A stretch of 64,000 bases of DNA. It comes from Tectiglobus sp965223355. GTDB taxonomy: Bacteria > Pseudomonadota > Alphaproteobacteria > Rhizobiales > Hyphomicrobiaceae. The position numbers and the translations under genes were made by a program. The stretch spans positions 3,038,001 to 3,102,000 of the forward strand of contig CBDCWE010000003.1 of NCBI GenBank assembly GCA_965223355.1, in the 5' to 3' direction. Positions 1 to 7,731 of the stretch are shown here, piece after piece; positions within the stretch are counted from its first letter, which is position 1, and each line of letters begins with the position of its first letter. The notes below the pieces were generated by a model. That model had not been told where the DNA came from and searched no databases. It saw nothing but the letters and a program-made list of their open reading frames with translations.

Positions 1-1
1 G

Positions 2-610
2 CCCAGCATATTGACCAATCTCTGGCAGGCCGTCAGCGGTCGCAGTTTCGTTCAGGTCTTACGCCGCATCTGGCCGTTGCTGGCCACCGCCTGTGCCGGT
101 ATCTGGTTCGGCTCCAAAATCCTCGCTGACGCCGACGGGCGCTATCTGATCCTCGCCATGGGACTGTTTCTCGTCGCCTATGCGTCGATTGCTATGGCCC
201 GCGCCAAGCTGCCCTCTCCCGGCCGTTGGGAGCCGTTGCTCACACCGCTGATCGGCGGGCTCGGCGGCATTGTCTTCGGCATGATCGGCAGTTTCATGGT
301 GCCCGGCACGCTCTACATTCAGTCGCTCGGCTTGCCGCGCGATCAATTCGTGCAGGCCTTGGGCATCACCTTTGTCGTCGTCAGCGTCACGCTCGCGGCG
401 GCCCTGACCCAGCGCGCGCTGTTGACCGCAGACCTGGCCATTGTTTCGACCGCCGCCGTCGGCCCGACGGTGCTTGGCATGCTCGCCGGCCAGCGCCTAC
501 GCCGGATCCTGACCGAAGCCCAGTTCACCAAGGTCGTCCTGATCGTGCTGCTGACCACCGGCGTCTACATGATCGCGCGCAGTATGATTGCGCTATACAG
601 CCCAATCTGA
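2..610 (+). CDS. TauE/SafE-family sulfite/organosulfonate permease, 5'-truncated by the window edge
   Basis: This is the C-terminal part of a polytopic inner-membrane protein. The frame is open from the first complete codon, so the true start lies outside the window. About 200 residues remain of a family that usually has about 250. At least five hydrophobic segments are visible, separated by short Gly/Pro loops such as GGLGGIVFGMIGSFMVPG, which matches the second half-repeat of TauE/SafE (DUF81) permeases. Family members export sulfite, sulfoacetate or related anions, or take up organosulfur compounds. Its position beside a sox cluster makes sulfur-anion transport plausible, but the substrate cannot be read from the sequence. 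A 2OG oxygenase gene follows closely on the same strand. Confidence 0.75.
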   Translation, partial: PSILTNLWQAVSGRSFVQVLRRIWPLLATACAGIWFGSKILADADGRYLILAMGLFLVAYASIAMARAKLPSPGRWEPLLTPLIGGLGGIVFGMIGSFMVPGTLYIQSLGLPRDQFVQALGITFVVVSVTLAAALTQRALLTADLAIVSTAAVGPTVLGMLAGQRLRRILTEAQFTKVVLIVLLTTGVYMIARSMIALYSPI

Positions 611-739
611 AGGCTCATCACACGCGTGCTTGATCACGTGAGTGCCGGGCTGGCCCGGCACAGGTTTCGGGTCGCACCGAAGCGCCAAATCGGGCACTGG
701 TGGGCCTATTACGACAACGCCTTATCCGGGCCCGGTACC

Positions 740-1477
740 ATGACGAATGACCCTTGCGAAGCCGATCAATCAATCACGTCGCGCATTGCCGCGCTGAACT
801 GGACCGCCATCGCCGCGCAACTCGACACCTATGGCGCCGCCAGCTTCGGGCCGCTCTTGAGCCGGCGCCAATGCCAGCGGCTTGCGGCCGGCTTTGATGG
901 CGCCGAACAAGACTTCCGCAGCCACATCGTCATGGCCCGACACGGCTTCGGCCGCGGCCACTACAAGTATTGGTCCTATCCGCTGCCGCCGGTGATTGCG
1001 CAATTGCGCCGGGACCTCTATGTGCCCCTTGCCGCCATCGCCAATCGCTGGCGGCAGGCACTCGGCGACGAGCACCCCTTCCCGAACGCCCACGACGCCT
1101 ATCTGAAGACATGTCACAGCGCCGGCCAAACCCGGCCAACGCCATTGCTGCTCAAGTACCAGACCGGCGACTACAACTGCCTGCACCAGGATCTCTACGG
1201 TGAACTGGTTTTCCCGCTGCAGGTTGCGATCCTGTTGTCGGAGCCAGGGACCGATTTCACCGGTGGCGAGTTCATCGTCACGGAACAGCGCCCACGCATG
1301 CAATCGCGCGCCGAAGTCATCACCTTGCGCCAGGGCGAGGCGGTTGTGTTCGCCGTCAATGCCCGACCCGTGCAAGGCAGCAAAGGCACCTATCGCGTCA
1401 AAATGCGTCACGGCGTCAGCCGGCTGCACGGCGGCACCCGGTTTACGGCAGGCATCATCTTTCACGACGCCCGCTAG
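740..1477 (+). CDS. 2-oxoglutarate/Fe(II)-dependent oxygenase, PF09859-like
   Basis: A 245-residue protein with a double-stranded beta-helix oxygenase core. The iron-binding HxD is in the segment YNCLHQDLYGE, the distal His is in RHGVSRL, and the segment RFTAGIIFHDA closes the fold. Long conserved strings (RPTPLLLKYQ, FPLQVAILLSEPG, GGEFIVTEQRPRMQSR) match the family annotated as oxygenase acting on damaged nucleic acid (PF09859). That substrate is family-level knowledge and is not shown here. I chose the ATG at 740 because residues before it (from a GTG at 626) are not conserved in type. There is no signal peptide, so it is cytoplasmic. It is probably unrelated to the sox genes that follow. 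Confidence 0.8.
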   Translation: MTNDPCEADQSITSRIAALNWTAIAAQLDTYGAASFGPLLSRRQCQRLAAGFDGAEQDFRSHIVMARHGFGRGHYKYWSYPLPPVIAQLRRDLYVPLAAIANRWRQALGDEHPFPNAHDAYLKTCHSAGQTRPTPLLLKYQTGDYNCLHQDLYGELVFPLQVAILLSEPGTDFTGGEFIVTEQRPRMQSRAEVITLRQGEAVVFAVNARPVQGSKGTYRVKMRHGVSRLHGGTRFTAGIIFHDAR

Positions 1478-1532
1478 GCCGCAAACTCATAAATCCGGGC
1501 ACATCGGCGTGCGCATCAATCGCACTCTATAC

Positions 1533-1548
1533 ATAGAATAATTTGAAT
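1533..1548. promoter_or_regulatory. weak candidate operator for the sox ArsR-type regulator upstream of the MBL gene
   Basis: The sequence is ATAG, eight bases, then GAAT. This keeps the exact 8-bp spacing and one perfect arm of the ATTC-N8-GAAT pattern seen upstream of soxX and soxC; the other arm matches at two of four positions. It lies about 50 bp upstream of the MBL-fold gene start. It is suggestive only. Confidence 0.25.
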
Positions 1549-1594
1549 GTTTAAATGGCGCATCGCATTCGCGTGAGCGAGGAGGACGGCTGCC

Positions 1595-2572
1595 ATGCAG
1601 CAGAGTTATTCGAAGCCGATTGCCGGCGCTATATGCATTGCCGTCGCCGTCGTGTTTGCAACGACGACCGCGGTCTTTGCCAGTCAGAAGATCAAGGATC
1701 AGTACCCGGGCTCGGTGCTCTATCAAAAGCCCGTTGAAGTGATCCCTTATGTCTGGTCGGCGATCGGCGCCACCGCCCCGCCGACCTACGAAAACTCCGG
1801 TCACAACAACAATCTCTCGTTCATCGTCACCGGCCGCGGCGTCGTCGTCATCAACGCCGGCGCAACCAACGAATTGGCCAAGGCATTGCACAGGGAAATC
1901 AAGGACATCACCAGTGAGCCGGTCAAGTTGGTGATCAACGAGAACGGCCAAGGCCACGCCATGCTCGGCAACGGTTACTGGGCCGACCAGGGCGTCGCCA
2001 TTCTCGCCCACAAGGACGCCGCCCACGAGTTCGAGGAACGCGGTGCCGACATCCTCGATCGCATGAAACGTTACAATCGTGACAAGGCCGGTGATTCGCG
2101 CGTGCAACTGCCCACGGAAACCTTCGCGGACAAGAAGGTCATCAAGATCGGCCGCTTCACCATCGAAGTCCTCAACCTTGGCCCGGCCCACTCGCCCGGC
2201 GACATCTCCGTCTGGCTGCCGCAGCAAAGACTGGTGATTGCCGGCGATATGGCCTTTCACGAACGTATGCTGCCGATCTTCGATGACACCGACACCGCCG
2301 CCTGGATCGAAAGCTGGAAGAATTTCGAGGCCCTGGGCGCGCTCTACGTTATTCCTGGCCACGGTCATCCGACCAACATGGCCCAGGTTCGCCGCTACAC
2401 GCTTGACTACCTGGTCTATCTGCGCGGCAAAATCAAAGACCATCTCGACAACGGCGGCACCCTCAAGGATGCCTACTACGTCGACCAGTCACCCTACCAA
2501 CACCTCGACACATTCAAGGAACTGGCGACCCGCAACGCCGGCCGCGTGTTCGAACAAATGGAGTTTGAGTGA
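1595..2572 (+). CDS. exported metallo-beta-lactamase-fold protein, SoxH-like, with altered metal motif
   Basis: A 325-residue protein with an N-terminal signal peptide (hydrophobic core about residues 8-28, ending ATTTAVFAS), so it is probably periplasmic. The MBL fold is supported by LGPAHSPGD, VIAGDMAF and PGHGHP, which carry the third His, bridging Asp and last His of the usual dinuclear site. The normal HxHxDH motif is replaced: the corresponding segment reads NENGQGHAMLGN, so its usual four ligands become N, Q, H and A. It lies beside the sox locus, as SoxH-type MBL proteins do in other bacteria. RBS GGAGG precedes the ATG. Its reaction is unknown and it may use one metal or none. Confidence 0.75.
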   Translation: MQQSYSKPIAGAICIAVAVVFATTTAVFASQKIKDQYPGSVLYQKPVEVIPYVWSAIGATAPPTYENSGHNNNLSFIVTGRGVVVINAGATNELAKALHREIKDITSEPVKLVINENGQGHAMLGNGYWADQGVAILAHKDAAHEFEERGADILDRMKRYNRDKAGDSRVQLPTETFADKKVIKIGRFTIEVLNLGPAHSPGDISVWLPQQRLVIAGDMAFHERMLPIFDDTDTAAWIESWKNFEALGALYVIPGHGHPTNMAQVRRYTLDYLVYLRGKIKDHLDNGGTLKDAYYVDQSPYQHLDTFKELATRNAGRVFEQMEFE

Positions 2573-2747
2573 GGCGCGGGCGCGCCGCCGCGTCGGGGAA
2601 CGCGGCGCGGGTATGGGCCTTGTGGCAATGGCCGTGAGCAGGGTTTGCAACGGGCACTGCCGTTAGCCGGTCGCAAGCTTGCAGCGATCGATGCGGGGGC
2701 TTGTCCGCTGCTCAATCTCCCCGACCAGCGATCATCACTAGATCATT

Positions 2748-2791
2748 GTGCTTTAAGTTGGAACCGCCATTGCGGTTCCAACTTAAAGCAC
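2748..2791. repeat. HR1 repeat, hairpin a (20-bp perfect stem)
   Basis: The left arm GTGCTTTAAGTTGGAACCGC pairs perfectly with 2772-2791 across a 4-base loop. The same hairpin recurs at 15424-15467 and, with compensated changes, at 8982-9025. It is followed by a short linker containing CGCC-ACTTTAGA-GGCG and then hairpin b of the same repeat. It sits downstream of the MBL gene and of the convergent soxT-like gene, so it may also stop transcription. Confidence 0.9.
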
Positions 2792-2815
2792 AAAGATGAT
2801 CGCCACTTTAGAGGC

Positions 2816-2873
2816 GAGCAACTTTCTGCCTTTATTCGGGATCGTTCCGATTCCGAATAAAGGCAGGTTGCTC
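2816..2873. repeat. HR1 repeat, hairpin b
   Basis: The outer stem is GAGCAAC/GTTGCTC and the inner stem is TGCCTTTATTCGG with its complement, around a loop containing ATCGTTCCGAT. It is the complete partner of hairpin a just upstream. Further copies are at 13952, 15492, 22504 and 57822, with degenerate ones at 35282 and 62618 and a covarying one at 9396. Confidence 0.9.
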
Positions 2874-2996
2874 TAGTGATCATCCCCTCGGCTCCGAACA
2901 TGATCACAGGTCTCAGCTCGGTCGGCGGGGTCGGAGCCAAGAATTGCGGCAGGAAACAACGCCCGCGCGCCCAGCGAAGGCGTTGTTTTGGCGCTG

Positions 2997-4082
2997 TCAA
3001 CGGCGCTGCTCGATCAGCGCCCGCAGACCGCCCCATAGCGAACCTTCCATCACGTAGGTGAGCCCGAGCCAGACACCGCACCAAATCGAAAGCAGTACGA
3101 TCGGTACCGATAGGGCGAGTACCGAGGCAGCCGACATCCCCTGACCGATCGTACAGCCACCGGCGTAAACGCCGCCGGTTCCCATCAACAGTCCGCCGAC
3201 CAGATGCCGGCGCATCTCGCGCGCATCATCGCCGCCTTCCCATCGAAATTCGCGCTTGTAGAGCGCGCCGACAAAGGCGCCTGCGATCACGCCGAGCGTC
3301 GCCCCGACACCGAAACTGATCGGCGTACTGCTCATCGTCATGAAATAGATCAACGTCTGACCGAGCGGAACCGAATAGGTATGTGATCCGAGCGGCACCG
3401 GATCAAACGGATTGGCGCCCAGCCAGCCGGTTGCCCACCAGCCGGAAACAATGGCGAGACCGACCACAACGCTCCACACCAGCCGCTGCGGTGCCAGCGT
3501 GAGAGCCGACCCGCGCAGCGCCCATCCCGCGATCACGAGGGCCGACAATGCATAAAGCAAATGGGCTGCCACCGTGTCCGGCCCAACCAGCTGATCGAGC
3601 GTTCTGGCCCACTCGCCGTCCTGCGACAATGCCAGCGGACCGAGCACGCTCAGCCGAAACATCGCCGTTGGCCCGGCAATCGCCATGTATGCGGCAACCG
3701 CCATCACCAGCATCACGAACAGCGCTCTGAGATCGCCACCTCCAATGCGTACCAGCGTGCCGTAGCCGCACGTACCGCAGAACGCCATGCCGACCCCAAA
3801 CAGCACGCCGCCGAGGATCCACGCAACCGGATTGATCGAAAGCCGGTGATAGAGTGAGGCGGACGTGTCGACCGTTCCTGTCGCCGTCAGCAGTATCATG
3901 CCCGCGATCGCAACGGCTATGGCGAGCGCCCACATTCTAAGGCGGGCGGTATCACCACCGAACATCGCATCTTCGATCGCCGCCAGCGTACAGAACCGGC
4001 CGAGCCGTGCTGCAAGGCCAAGCGCCATCCCGCCGAGGCCACCGGCGATCGCAACCAGCACTGGCGTCGGCCATTCTCCCAC
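2997..4082 (-). CDS. YeeE/YedE-family permease, SoxT/TsuA-like thiosulfate transporter
   Basis: A 361-residue membrane protein with about nine to ten hydrophobic helices. It has the two half-repeat signatures of the family, each with conserved Cys: GMAFCGTCGYGTLVR near residue 100 and GGVYAGGCTIGQG near residue 310, plus RFCTLA near residue 30. Characterised relatives (TsuA/YeeE) pass thiosulfate through a Cys-lined path. Permeases of this family (SoxT) are common in sox clusters, where they are proposed to move sulfur compounds across the inner membrane. It starts at GTG with GGGAGG seven bases upstream, 83 bp behind the ArsR regulator on the same strand, and is probably co-transcribed with soxS and the regulator. 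Confidence 0.85.
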   Translation of the reverse strand: MGEWPTPVLVAIAGGLGGMALGLAARLGRFCTLAAIEDAMFGGDTARLRMWALAIAVAIAGMILLTATGTVDTSASLYHRLSINPVAWILGGVLFGVGMAFCGTCGYGTLVRIGGGDLRALFVMLVMAVAAYMAIAGPTAMFRLSVLGPLALSQDGEWARTLDQLVGPDTVAAHLLYALSALVIAGWALRGSALTLAPQRLVWSVVVGLAIVSGWWATGWLGANPFDPVPLGSHTYSVPLGQTLIYFMTMSSTPISFGVGATLGVIAGAFVGALYKREFRWEGGDDAREMRRHLVGGLLMGTGGVYAGGCTIGQGMSAASVLALSVPIVLLSIWCGVWLGLTYVMEGSLWGGLRALIEQRR

Positions 4083-4165
4083 GGATATCCTCCCGCAAAC
4101 GGCAGCCCAAGCCTGCGGTCCTGCTGTCGTGACGCCTTGGCTGGCCGTTACCGGCCCGGCCGGCG

Positions 4166-4513
4166 CTATTGGCCGGGCGCGTCCGGTCCACAGAACAGCT
4201 CGTAAACGAGCGCCATGATCTGCCGAGCGCGACCATCTTTGATGCTATAGTAAATGGCCTTGCCCTCGCGGCGTGCCGCGATGATGTTATCGGCGCGCAA
4301 CCGCGCCAGCTGTTGCGACACCGCCGGCTGACGCAGCGACAGCGCCTCCTCCAACTCGGTCACCGACTTTTCGCCATGTGCTAGATAGCAAAGGATCATC
4401 AATCGGCCTTCGTGCCCGAGCGCCTTGAGCATGTCGGTTGCGAGCTTGGCCTTTTCAGCCATCGCATCGAGCTTGTCGTCATCCTCAAATATTGTTGAGC
4501 TTGGCAGCACCAC
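4166..4513 (-). CDS. soxR: ArsR-family sulfur-responsive repressor (SoxR/SqrR/BigR type)
   Basis: A 115-residue winged-helix protein. The recognition region is about residues 50-75 (LRQPAVSQQLARLRADNI), followed by the wing REGKAIYYSIKD. It has exactly two cysteines, Cys42 in MILCYL and Cys108 in LFCGP. They fall almost exactly at the positions of the Cys41/Cys107 pair that senses persulfide in Rhodobacter SqrR, so a per- or polysulfide switch is a strong inference. In Paracoccus, SoxR represses sox by binding the soxS-soxV and soxW-soxX gaps; matching candidate sites exist here. The GTG start has AAGGA just upstream. It lies between soxS (13-bp gap) and the soxT-like gene. Confidence 0.88.
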   Translation of the reverse strand: MVLPSSTIFEDDDKLDAMAEKAKLATDMLKALGHEGRLMILCYLAHGEKSVTELEEALSLRQPAVSQQLARLRADNIIAARREGKAIYYSIKDGRARQIMALVYELFCGPDAPGQ

Positions 4514-4526
4514 TATTCCTTAGCCT

Positions 4527-4952
4527 CTAGTTCGATGTTTCGGTCAATTTCGGTTGCCTGTTCGCCATGCGCTTCAGCATCTGTCCCAGCAATCCCCAGA
4601 AAAAATCTTCCCCGGGATAGCCGCGAATGCGGCCGTACTCTTTGCCGTTCTCCACCAGTATGAACGTCGGAGTGTACCCACCCTTGTCCAGAAATCTAAG
4701 ATCGACGGGCAATCTTTCGTGAATGTCGAGACGCCGCAATGGCGCCAGCTTGCCCTCCGGCGTCTTGTCGTAGATGACGCCGACCTCCTGCGTCCACTTC
4801 GCGCACCACCAGCAGCCGTCTTCTTCGAGCATGACCAGCTCTGCCGCCCTGGCCTCGATGGCCGACATCATCAACAGGGCTAGCATCAAGCCGGCCAGGC
4901 CTGCAGCCCAGTATCGCGGGCTCTGCTGCAGGTGATGATATGCGACGGTCAC
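4527..4952 (-). CDS. soxS: SoxS, periplasmic thioredoxin-like protein
   Basis: A 141-residue exported protein. The signal segment is about residues 14-36 (ending EARA) and is followed by a thioredoxin fold with active site CWWC at Cys47/Cys50 and a cis-Pro in YTPTFILV. SoxS reductively maintains or reactivates SoxYZ in Paracoccus, keeping the substrate-carrying Cys of SoxY functional. It is encoded immediately upstream of the ArsR regulator, as in the canonical soxRS order, and diverges from soxV. The start is GTG with GGAGG five bases upstream. Electrons probably come from the SoxV membrane protein encoded across the divergent promoter region. Confidence 0.9.
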   Translation of the reverse strand: MTVAYHHLQQSPRYWAAGLAGLMLALLMMSAIEARAAELVMLEEDGCWWCAKWTQEVGVIYDKTPEGKLAPLRRLDIHERLPVDLRFLDKGGYTPTFILVENGKEYGRIRGYPGEDFFWGLLGQMLKRMANRQPKLTETSN

Positions 4953-5135
4953 TTGAGCCTCCGTGAGCTTTCGGCAACGGCGCAGCGGTCGGCCTCACGG
5001 CCGGGCACGCGCCGATGCTTGTGGACGCTTATAGCCTATGTACGCTCATATATGAATTCCTAGCTGCCCGCAGCCGGCCAGCACCGATCACCTCAATGAC
5101 AATGACAGCCTGCTGCAGACTTGCTCATAGCCATG

Positions 5136-5160
5136 CTTCATATATAAAGAAATGAATATA
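5136..5160. promoter_or_regulatory. candidate SoxR/SqrR operator in the soxS-soxV divergent gap
   Basis: CTTCATAT-AT, eight bases, then GAATAT. It aligns with the palindrome upstream of soxC: the outer CTTCATAT and the right GAATAT arm are kept with the same 8-bp spacing, while the left inner arm differs at two bases. In Paracoccus the regulator binds the equivalent gap. A second AT-rich palindrome, TCATATATGA, lies at 5046-5055. Confidence 0.5.
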
Positions 5161-5189
5161 ACACGCGCGGCGAGGCCTGGTTATACGAT

Positions 5190-5921
5190 ATGGAGTTTGA
5201 CATTTCGATAGCAGGCGCATTCATCGCCGGCTTGCTTTCGTTCCTGTCGCCGTGCGTTCTGCCCTTGGTGCCGCCCTACCTGTGTTTTCTGGCCGGTGTG
5301 TCGTTCGATGAGTTCCAGAACAGGGCGGCCGGTGCAACGGCCTCGGTTGTGCGCACCGCACTGGCATTCGTCCTCGGATTTACGACGGTGTTCGTGTTGC
5401 TGGGCGCGACCGCCAGCATCATCGGCCAGGCGCTTACCCGACATCTTGAAACCCTGTCGATGATTGCCGGCCTGATCATTATCGTGATGGGTCTGCATTT
5501 CCTGGGCCTGTGGCGGCTGTCCTGGCTCTATGCCACCAAGCGTGTCGACGTTCAATCAAAGCCACCGGGCATGCTGGGCGGCTACATCGTCGGGCTCGCC
5601 TTTGCCTTCGGCTGGACCCCGTGTGTCGGCCCGGTCCTGGCCGCGATCCTGTTTCTCGCCGGCAGCACGGACACGGTTTGGCAGGGCGCCGGTCTGCTGT
5701 TTGTCTATGCCCTCGGAATCGGCCTGCCGTTTCTCGTTGCCGCTCTCTTTGCCGGACCGTTCCTCAACCTGATGGCGCGCGCAAAACACCATATGCAAAC
5801 CGTTGAGCGCGCGATGGGCGCGCTTCTCGTGGTGACCGGCGTCCTGTTCATGACCGGGCAGATGTCGAACCTGGCCTTCGGGCTGTTGGAGCTCTTTCCG
5901 GTGCTCGGAAAAATCGGCTAA
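5190..5921 (+). CDS. soxV: SoxV, CcdA/DsbD-like thiol electron transporter
   Basis: A 243-residue inner-membrane protein with six predicted helices. It carries the two redox Cys motifs of CcdA-family proteins, LSPCVLP (Cys22) and WTPCVGP (Cys145). SoxV passes electrons from cytoplasmic thioredoxin to periplasmic thioredoxins (SoxW, and by inference SoxS) that keep SoxYZ active. It is the first gene of the rightward sox operon, 17 bp upstream of soxW. The ATG directly follows an AT-rich region holding the candidate repressor site. The sequence fits general CcdA too; the sox context decides the name. Confidence 0.9.
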   Translation: MEFDISIAGAFIAGLLSFLSPCVLPLVPPYLCFLAGVSFDEFQNRAAGATASVVRTALAFVLGFTTVFVLLGATASIIGQALTRHLETLSMIAGLIIIVMGLHFLGLWRLSWLYATKRVDVQSKPPGMLGGYIVGLAFAFGWTPCVGPVLAAILFLAGSTDTVWQGAGLLFVYALGIGLPFLVAALFAGPFLNLMARAKHHMQTVERAMGALLVVTGVLFMTGQMSNLAFGLLELFPVLGKIG

Positions 5922-5938
5922 TCAAGGAGTGACCGACC

Positions 5939-6502
5939 ATGCGTTTTTTGATCACGATCGCAACCGTTCTGTTACTGAGTGTGCACGCCAATGCAGCAAA
6001 GCTCGGTGAGGACGGGCTTCACAAGCAACCTTGGTTTTCAGTTACATTCAAGGATCTCAAAGAAGACTTGGCCGCCGCCAAAGAGGCTGGCAAGCGGCTT
6101 GCTATATTCGTCGAGCAGCGTGGCTGTCTATATTGCAAGAAAATGCATGAAACCGTGTATTCGGATCACAAGGTCGCAAAATATATTTCCGATAATTTCA
6201 TGGTCGTACAATACAACATGTTTGGTGACGAAGAGGTCGTCGACACGGATGGCGAAACGCTGACGGAAAAGAAGGCCGTGCGCAAATGGGGGCTGGCTTT
6301 CACGCCCACCGTCATGTTCCTGCCGGAAGACGTTGCATCCAACACCAATGCCAAACAGGCGGCGGTCGCCATTATGCCGGGGGCGTTCGGTCTGAACACG
6401 ACCCTGCACATGTTCCAGTGGGTCCGCGAGAAGGGCTACCTCAAGGCGGAGCCGTTCCAGAAGTACCACGCCCGTAAGCTGTCGGAAAAGAGATCCCAGT
6501 AG
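5939..6502 (+). CDS. soxW: SoxW, periplasmic thioredoxin
   Basis: A 187-residue exported protein. The signal peptide covers about residues 1-19 (cleavage near NAA) and the thioredoxin-like domain has the CLYC active site at Cys63/Cys66 and TPTVMFLPED as the cis-Pro region. It is the usual partner of SoxV. Family knowledge says it is reduced by SoxV and supports SoxYZ activity. AAGGAG lies seven bases before the ATG. It is translationally close to soxV (17-bp gap). A 185-bp gap with a repressor-like site separates it from soxX, so soxVW and soxXYZA may have separate promoters as in Paracoccus. Confidence 0.88.
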   Translation: MRFLITIATVLLLSVHANAAKLGEDGLHKQPWFSVTFKDLKEDLAAAKEAGKRLAIFVEQRGCLYCKKMHETVYSDHKVAKYISDNFMVVQYNMFGDEEVVDTDGETLTEKKAVRKWGLAFTPTVMFLPEDVASNTNAKQAAVAIMPGAFGLNTTLHMFQWVREKGYLKAEPFQKYHARKLSEKRSQ

Positions 6503-6567
6503 CCGTCGCGCCCGGCGCCGGCGCCCGCCGCGCCAGCGCCGTTCTCGAGCAGCGTTTTGCCCGCTAT

Positions 6568-6583
6568 ATTCAATTATTCGAAT
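6568..6583. promoter_or_regulatory. candidate SoxR/SqrR operator upstream of soxX (perfect ATTC-N8-GAAT)
   Basis: ATTC, eight bases, GAAT, with a further ATTGAAT a few bases downstream. It lies in the soxW-soxX gap, 105 bp before the soxX GTG. The Paracoccus SoxR regulator is known to bind the equivalent gap, and SqrR-type repressors recognise this spacing and core. Confidence 0.65.
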
Positions 6584-6687
6584 TTGTGATTGAATCGGTG
6601 ACGTGCCTCGCTGTAGGTTGTGTACAACGCATGGCCGCCAGGTCCATGCATGAACGCGGCGAAAACCGCGCCAACGGGAGGAAAAAC

Positions 6688-7155
6688 GTGGTAGGCAACA
6701 GGACGTTCGGCACGGTGGCCGTGATCGCCGGTCTCTTTGTGGGTTCAGCATTGGCAGGTGAAGTCACGCCCGCCAGCGTGACAATCGACGACGGCAAGAT
6801 CACCGCATCATTGACCGGCAAGGCCGGCGATGCCAAGGCCGGCAGGAAGTGGTTCGTCGGCCGCAAGCTCGGCAACTGTCTGGCATGCCATGTCAACAGT
6901 GAAACTTCCGACCAGCAATTCCATGGCGAAGTCGGACCGTCACTCGACGGCGTCGGCGCGCGTTATGAGGATGCCCAGCTGCGCGCCATTGTGGTCAACT
7001 CGAAGGTGGTCTTCGGCGAAGAAACGCTGATGCCGGCCTTCTACCGGACCACCGGCTTTAGCCGTGTCAGCAAGAAATTCGCAGACAAGACGATTTTGTC
7101 GGCCCAGCAGGTCGAAGATATCGTCGCCTATCTCAAAACCTTGACCAAGGAATAG
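6688..7155 (+). CDS. soxX: SoxX, c-type cytochrome subunit of the SoxAX L-cysteine S-thiosulfotransferase
   Basis: A 155-residue exported monohaem cytochrome c. The signal peptide covers about residues 1-23 and the haem site is CLACH (Cys64, Cys67, His68); LMPAFY supplies the probable distal Met. With SoxA it oxidatively couples thiosulfate to the Cys of SoxY. I chose the GTG at 6688 because GGGAGG lies six bases upstream and the signal peptide then begins at residue 1; the frame is open further upstream to ATGs at 6631 and 6646 without a convincing RBS. It is the first gene of soxXYZA. Confidence 0.92.
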   Translation: MVGNRTFGTVAVIAGLFVGSALAGEVTPASVTIDDGKITASLTGKAGDAKAGRKWFVGRKLGNCLACHVNSETSDQQFHGEVGPSLDGVGARYEDAQLRAIVVNSKVVFGEETLMPAFYRTTGFSRVSKKFADKTILSAQQVEDIVAYLKTLTKE

Positions 7156-7212
7156 TCGGCGCCGGGCAACGTGCCCGACCCGATGCAAGGTCCGAACTGT
7201 GGAGCATTCGCA

Positions 7213-7668
7213 ATGAAACTGAACAAACGAGAGTTTATGGCTTTGAGTGCCGGCTCAGCTGCCGCGCTGACGATGTCCGGCAGTCTTGCCGGCGCACTTG
7301 CAGAAGCCGGCGAAGTCGACAAGCTGATCAAGGCCTTCACCGGCGGCAAGCAGCCGAACGGCGGCAGGATCACGATCAACACGCCGGAAATCGCCGAAAA
7401 CGGCAACACGGTCCCGGTGTCGTTCGACGTCGAAAGCCCGATGAGCGCCGATGATTATGTTGCATCCGTGCTGCTGTTGGCAGACGGCAACCCGCGCGCC
7501 GGCGTCGCCACCCTGCATTTCAGCCCGATGAGCGGCGAGGCCTCTGCCACCACTCGGATCAGGCTGGCCAAGACCCAGAACATCGTGGCCGTCGCCAAGA
7601 TGAGCAACGGCTCCGTCTACATGGAAAAAAAGCAGGTCAAGGTCACCATCGGCGGCTGCGGCGGCTGA
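7213..7668 (+). CDS. soxY: SoxY, sulfur-carrier subunit
   Basis: A 151-residue exported protein ending in the diagnostic GGCGG motif, whose Cys is the swinging arm that carries sulfur intermediates between SoxAX, SoxB and SoxCD. The N-terminus looks like a Tat signal, but the motif reads NKREFM, a Lys-Arg pair in place of the twin arginine usual for SoxY, followed by a hydrophobic stretch to about residue 30. SoxZ lacks a signal, so SoxYZ is expected to be exported as a complex on this peptide. It lies 57 bp after soxX and 63 bp before soxZ. Confidence 0.95.
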   Translation: MKLNKREFMALSAGSAAALTMSGSLAGALAEAGEVDKLIKAFTGGKQPNGGRITINTPEIAENGNTVPVSFDVESPMSADDYVASVLLLADGNPRAGVATLHFSPMSGEASATTRIRLAKTQNIVAVAKMSNGSVYMEKKQVKVTIGGCGG

Positions 7669-7731
7669 TTGTGCGCCCGCCAGCTGCGAACCTGAACCGA
7701 ACGCAATTTTCTCACCCAAGGAACTGATCGA

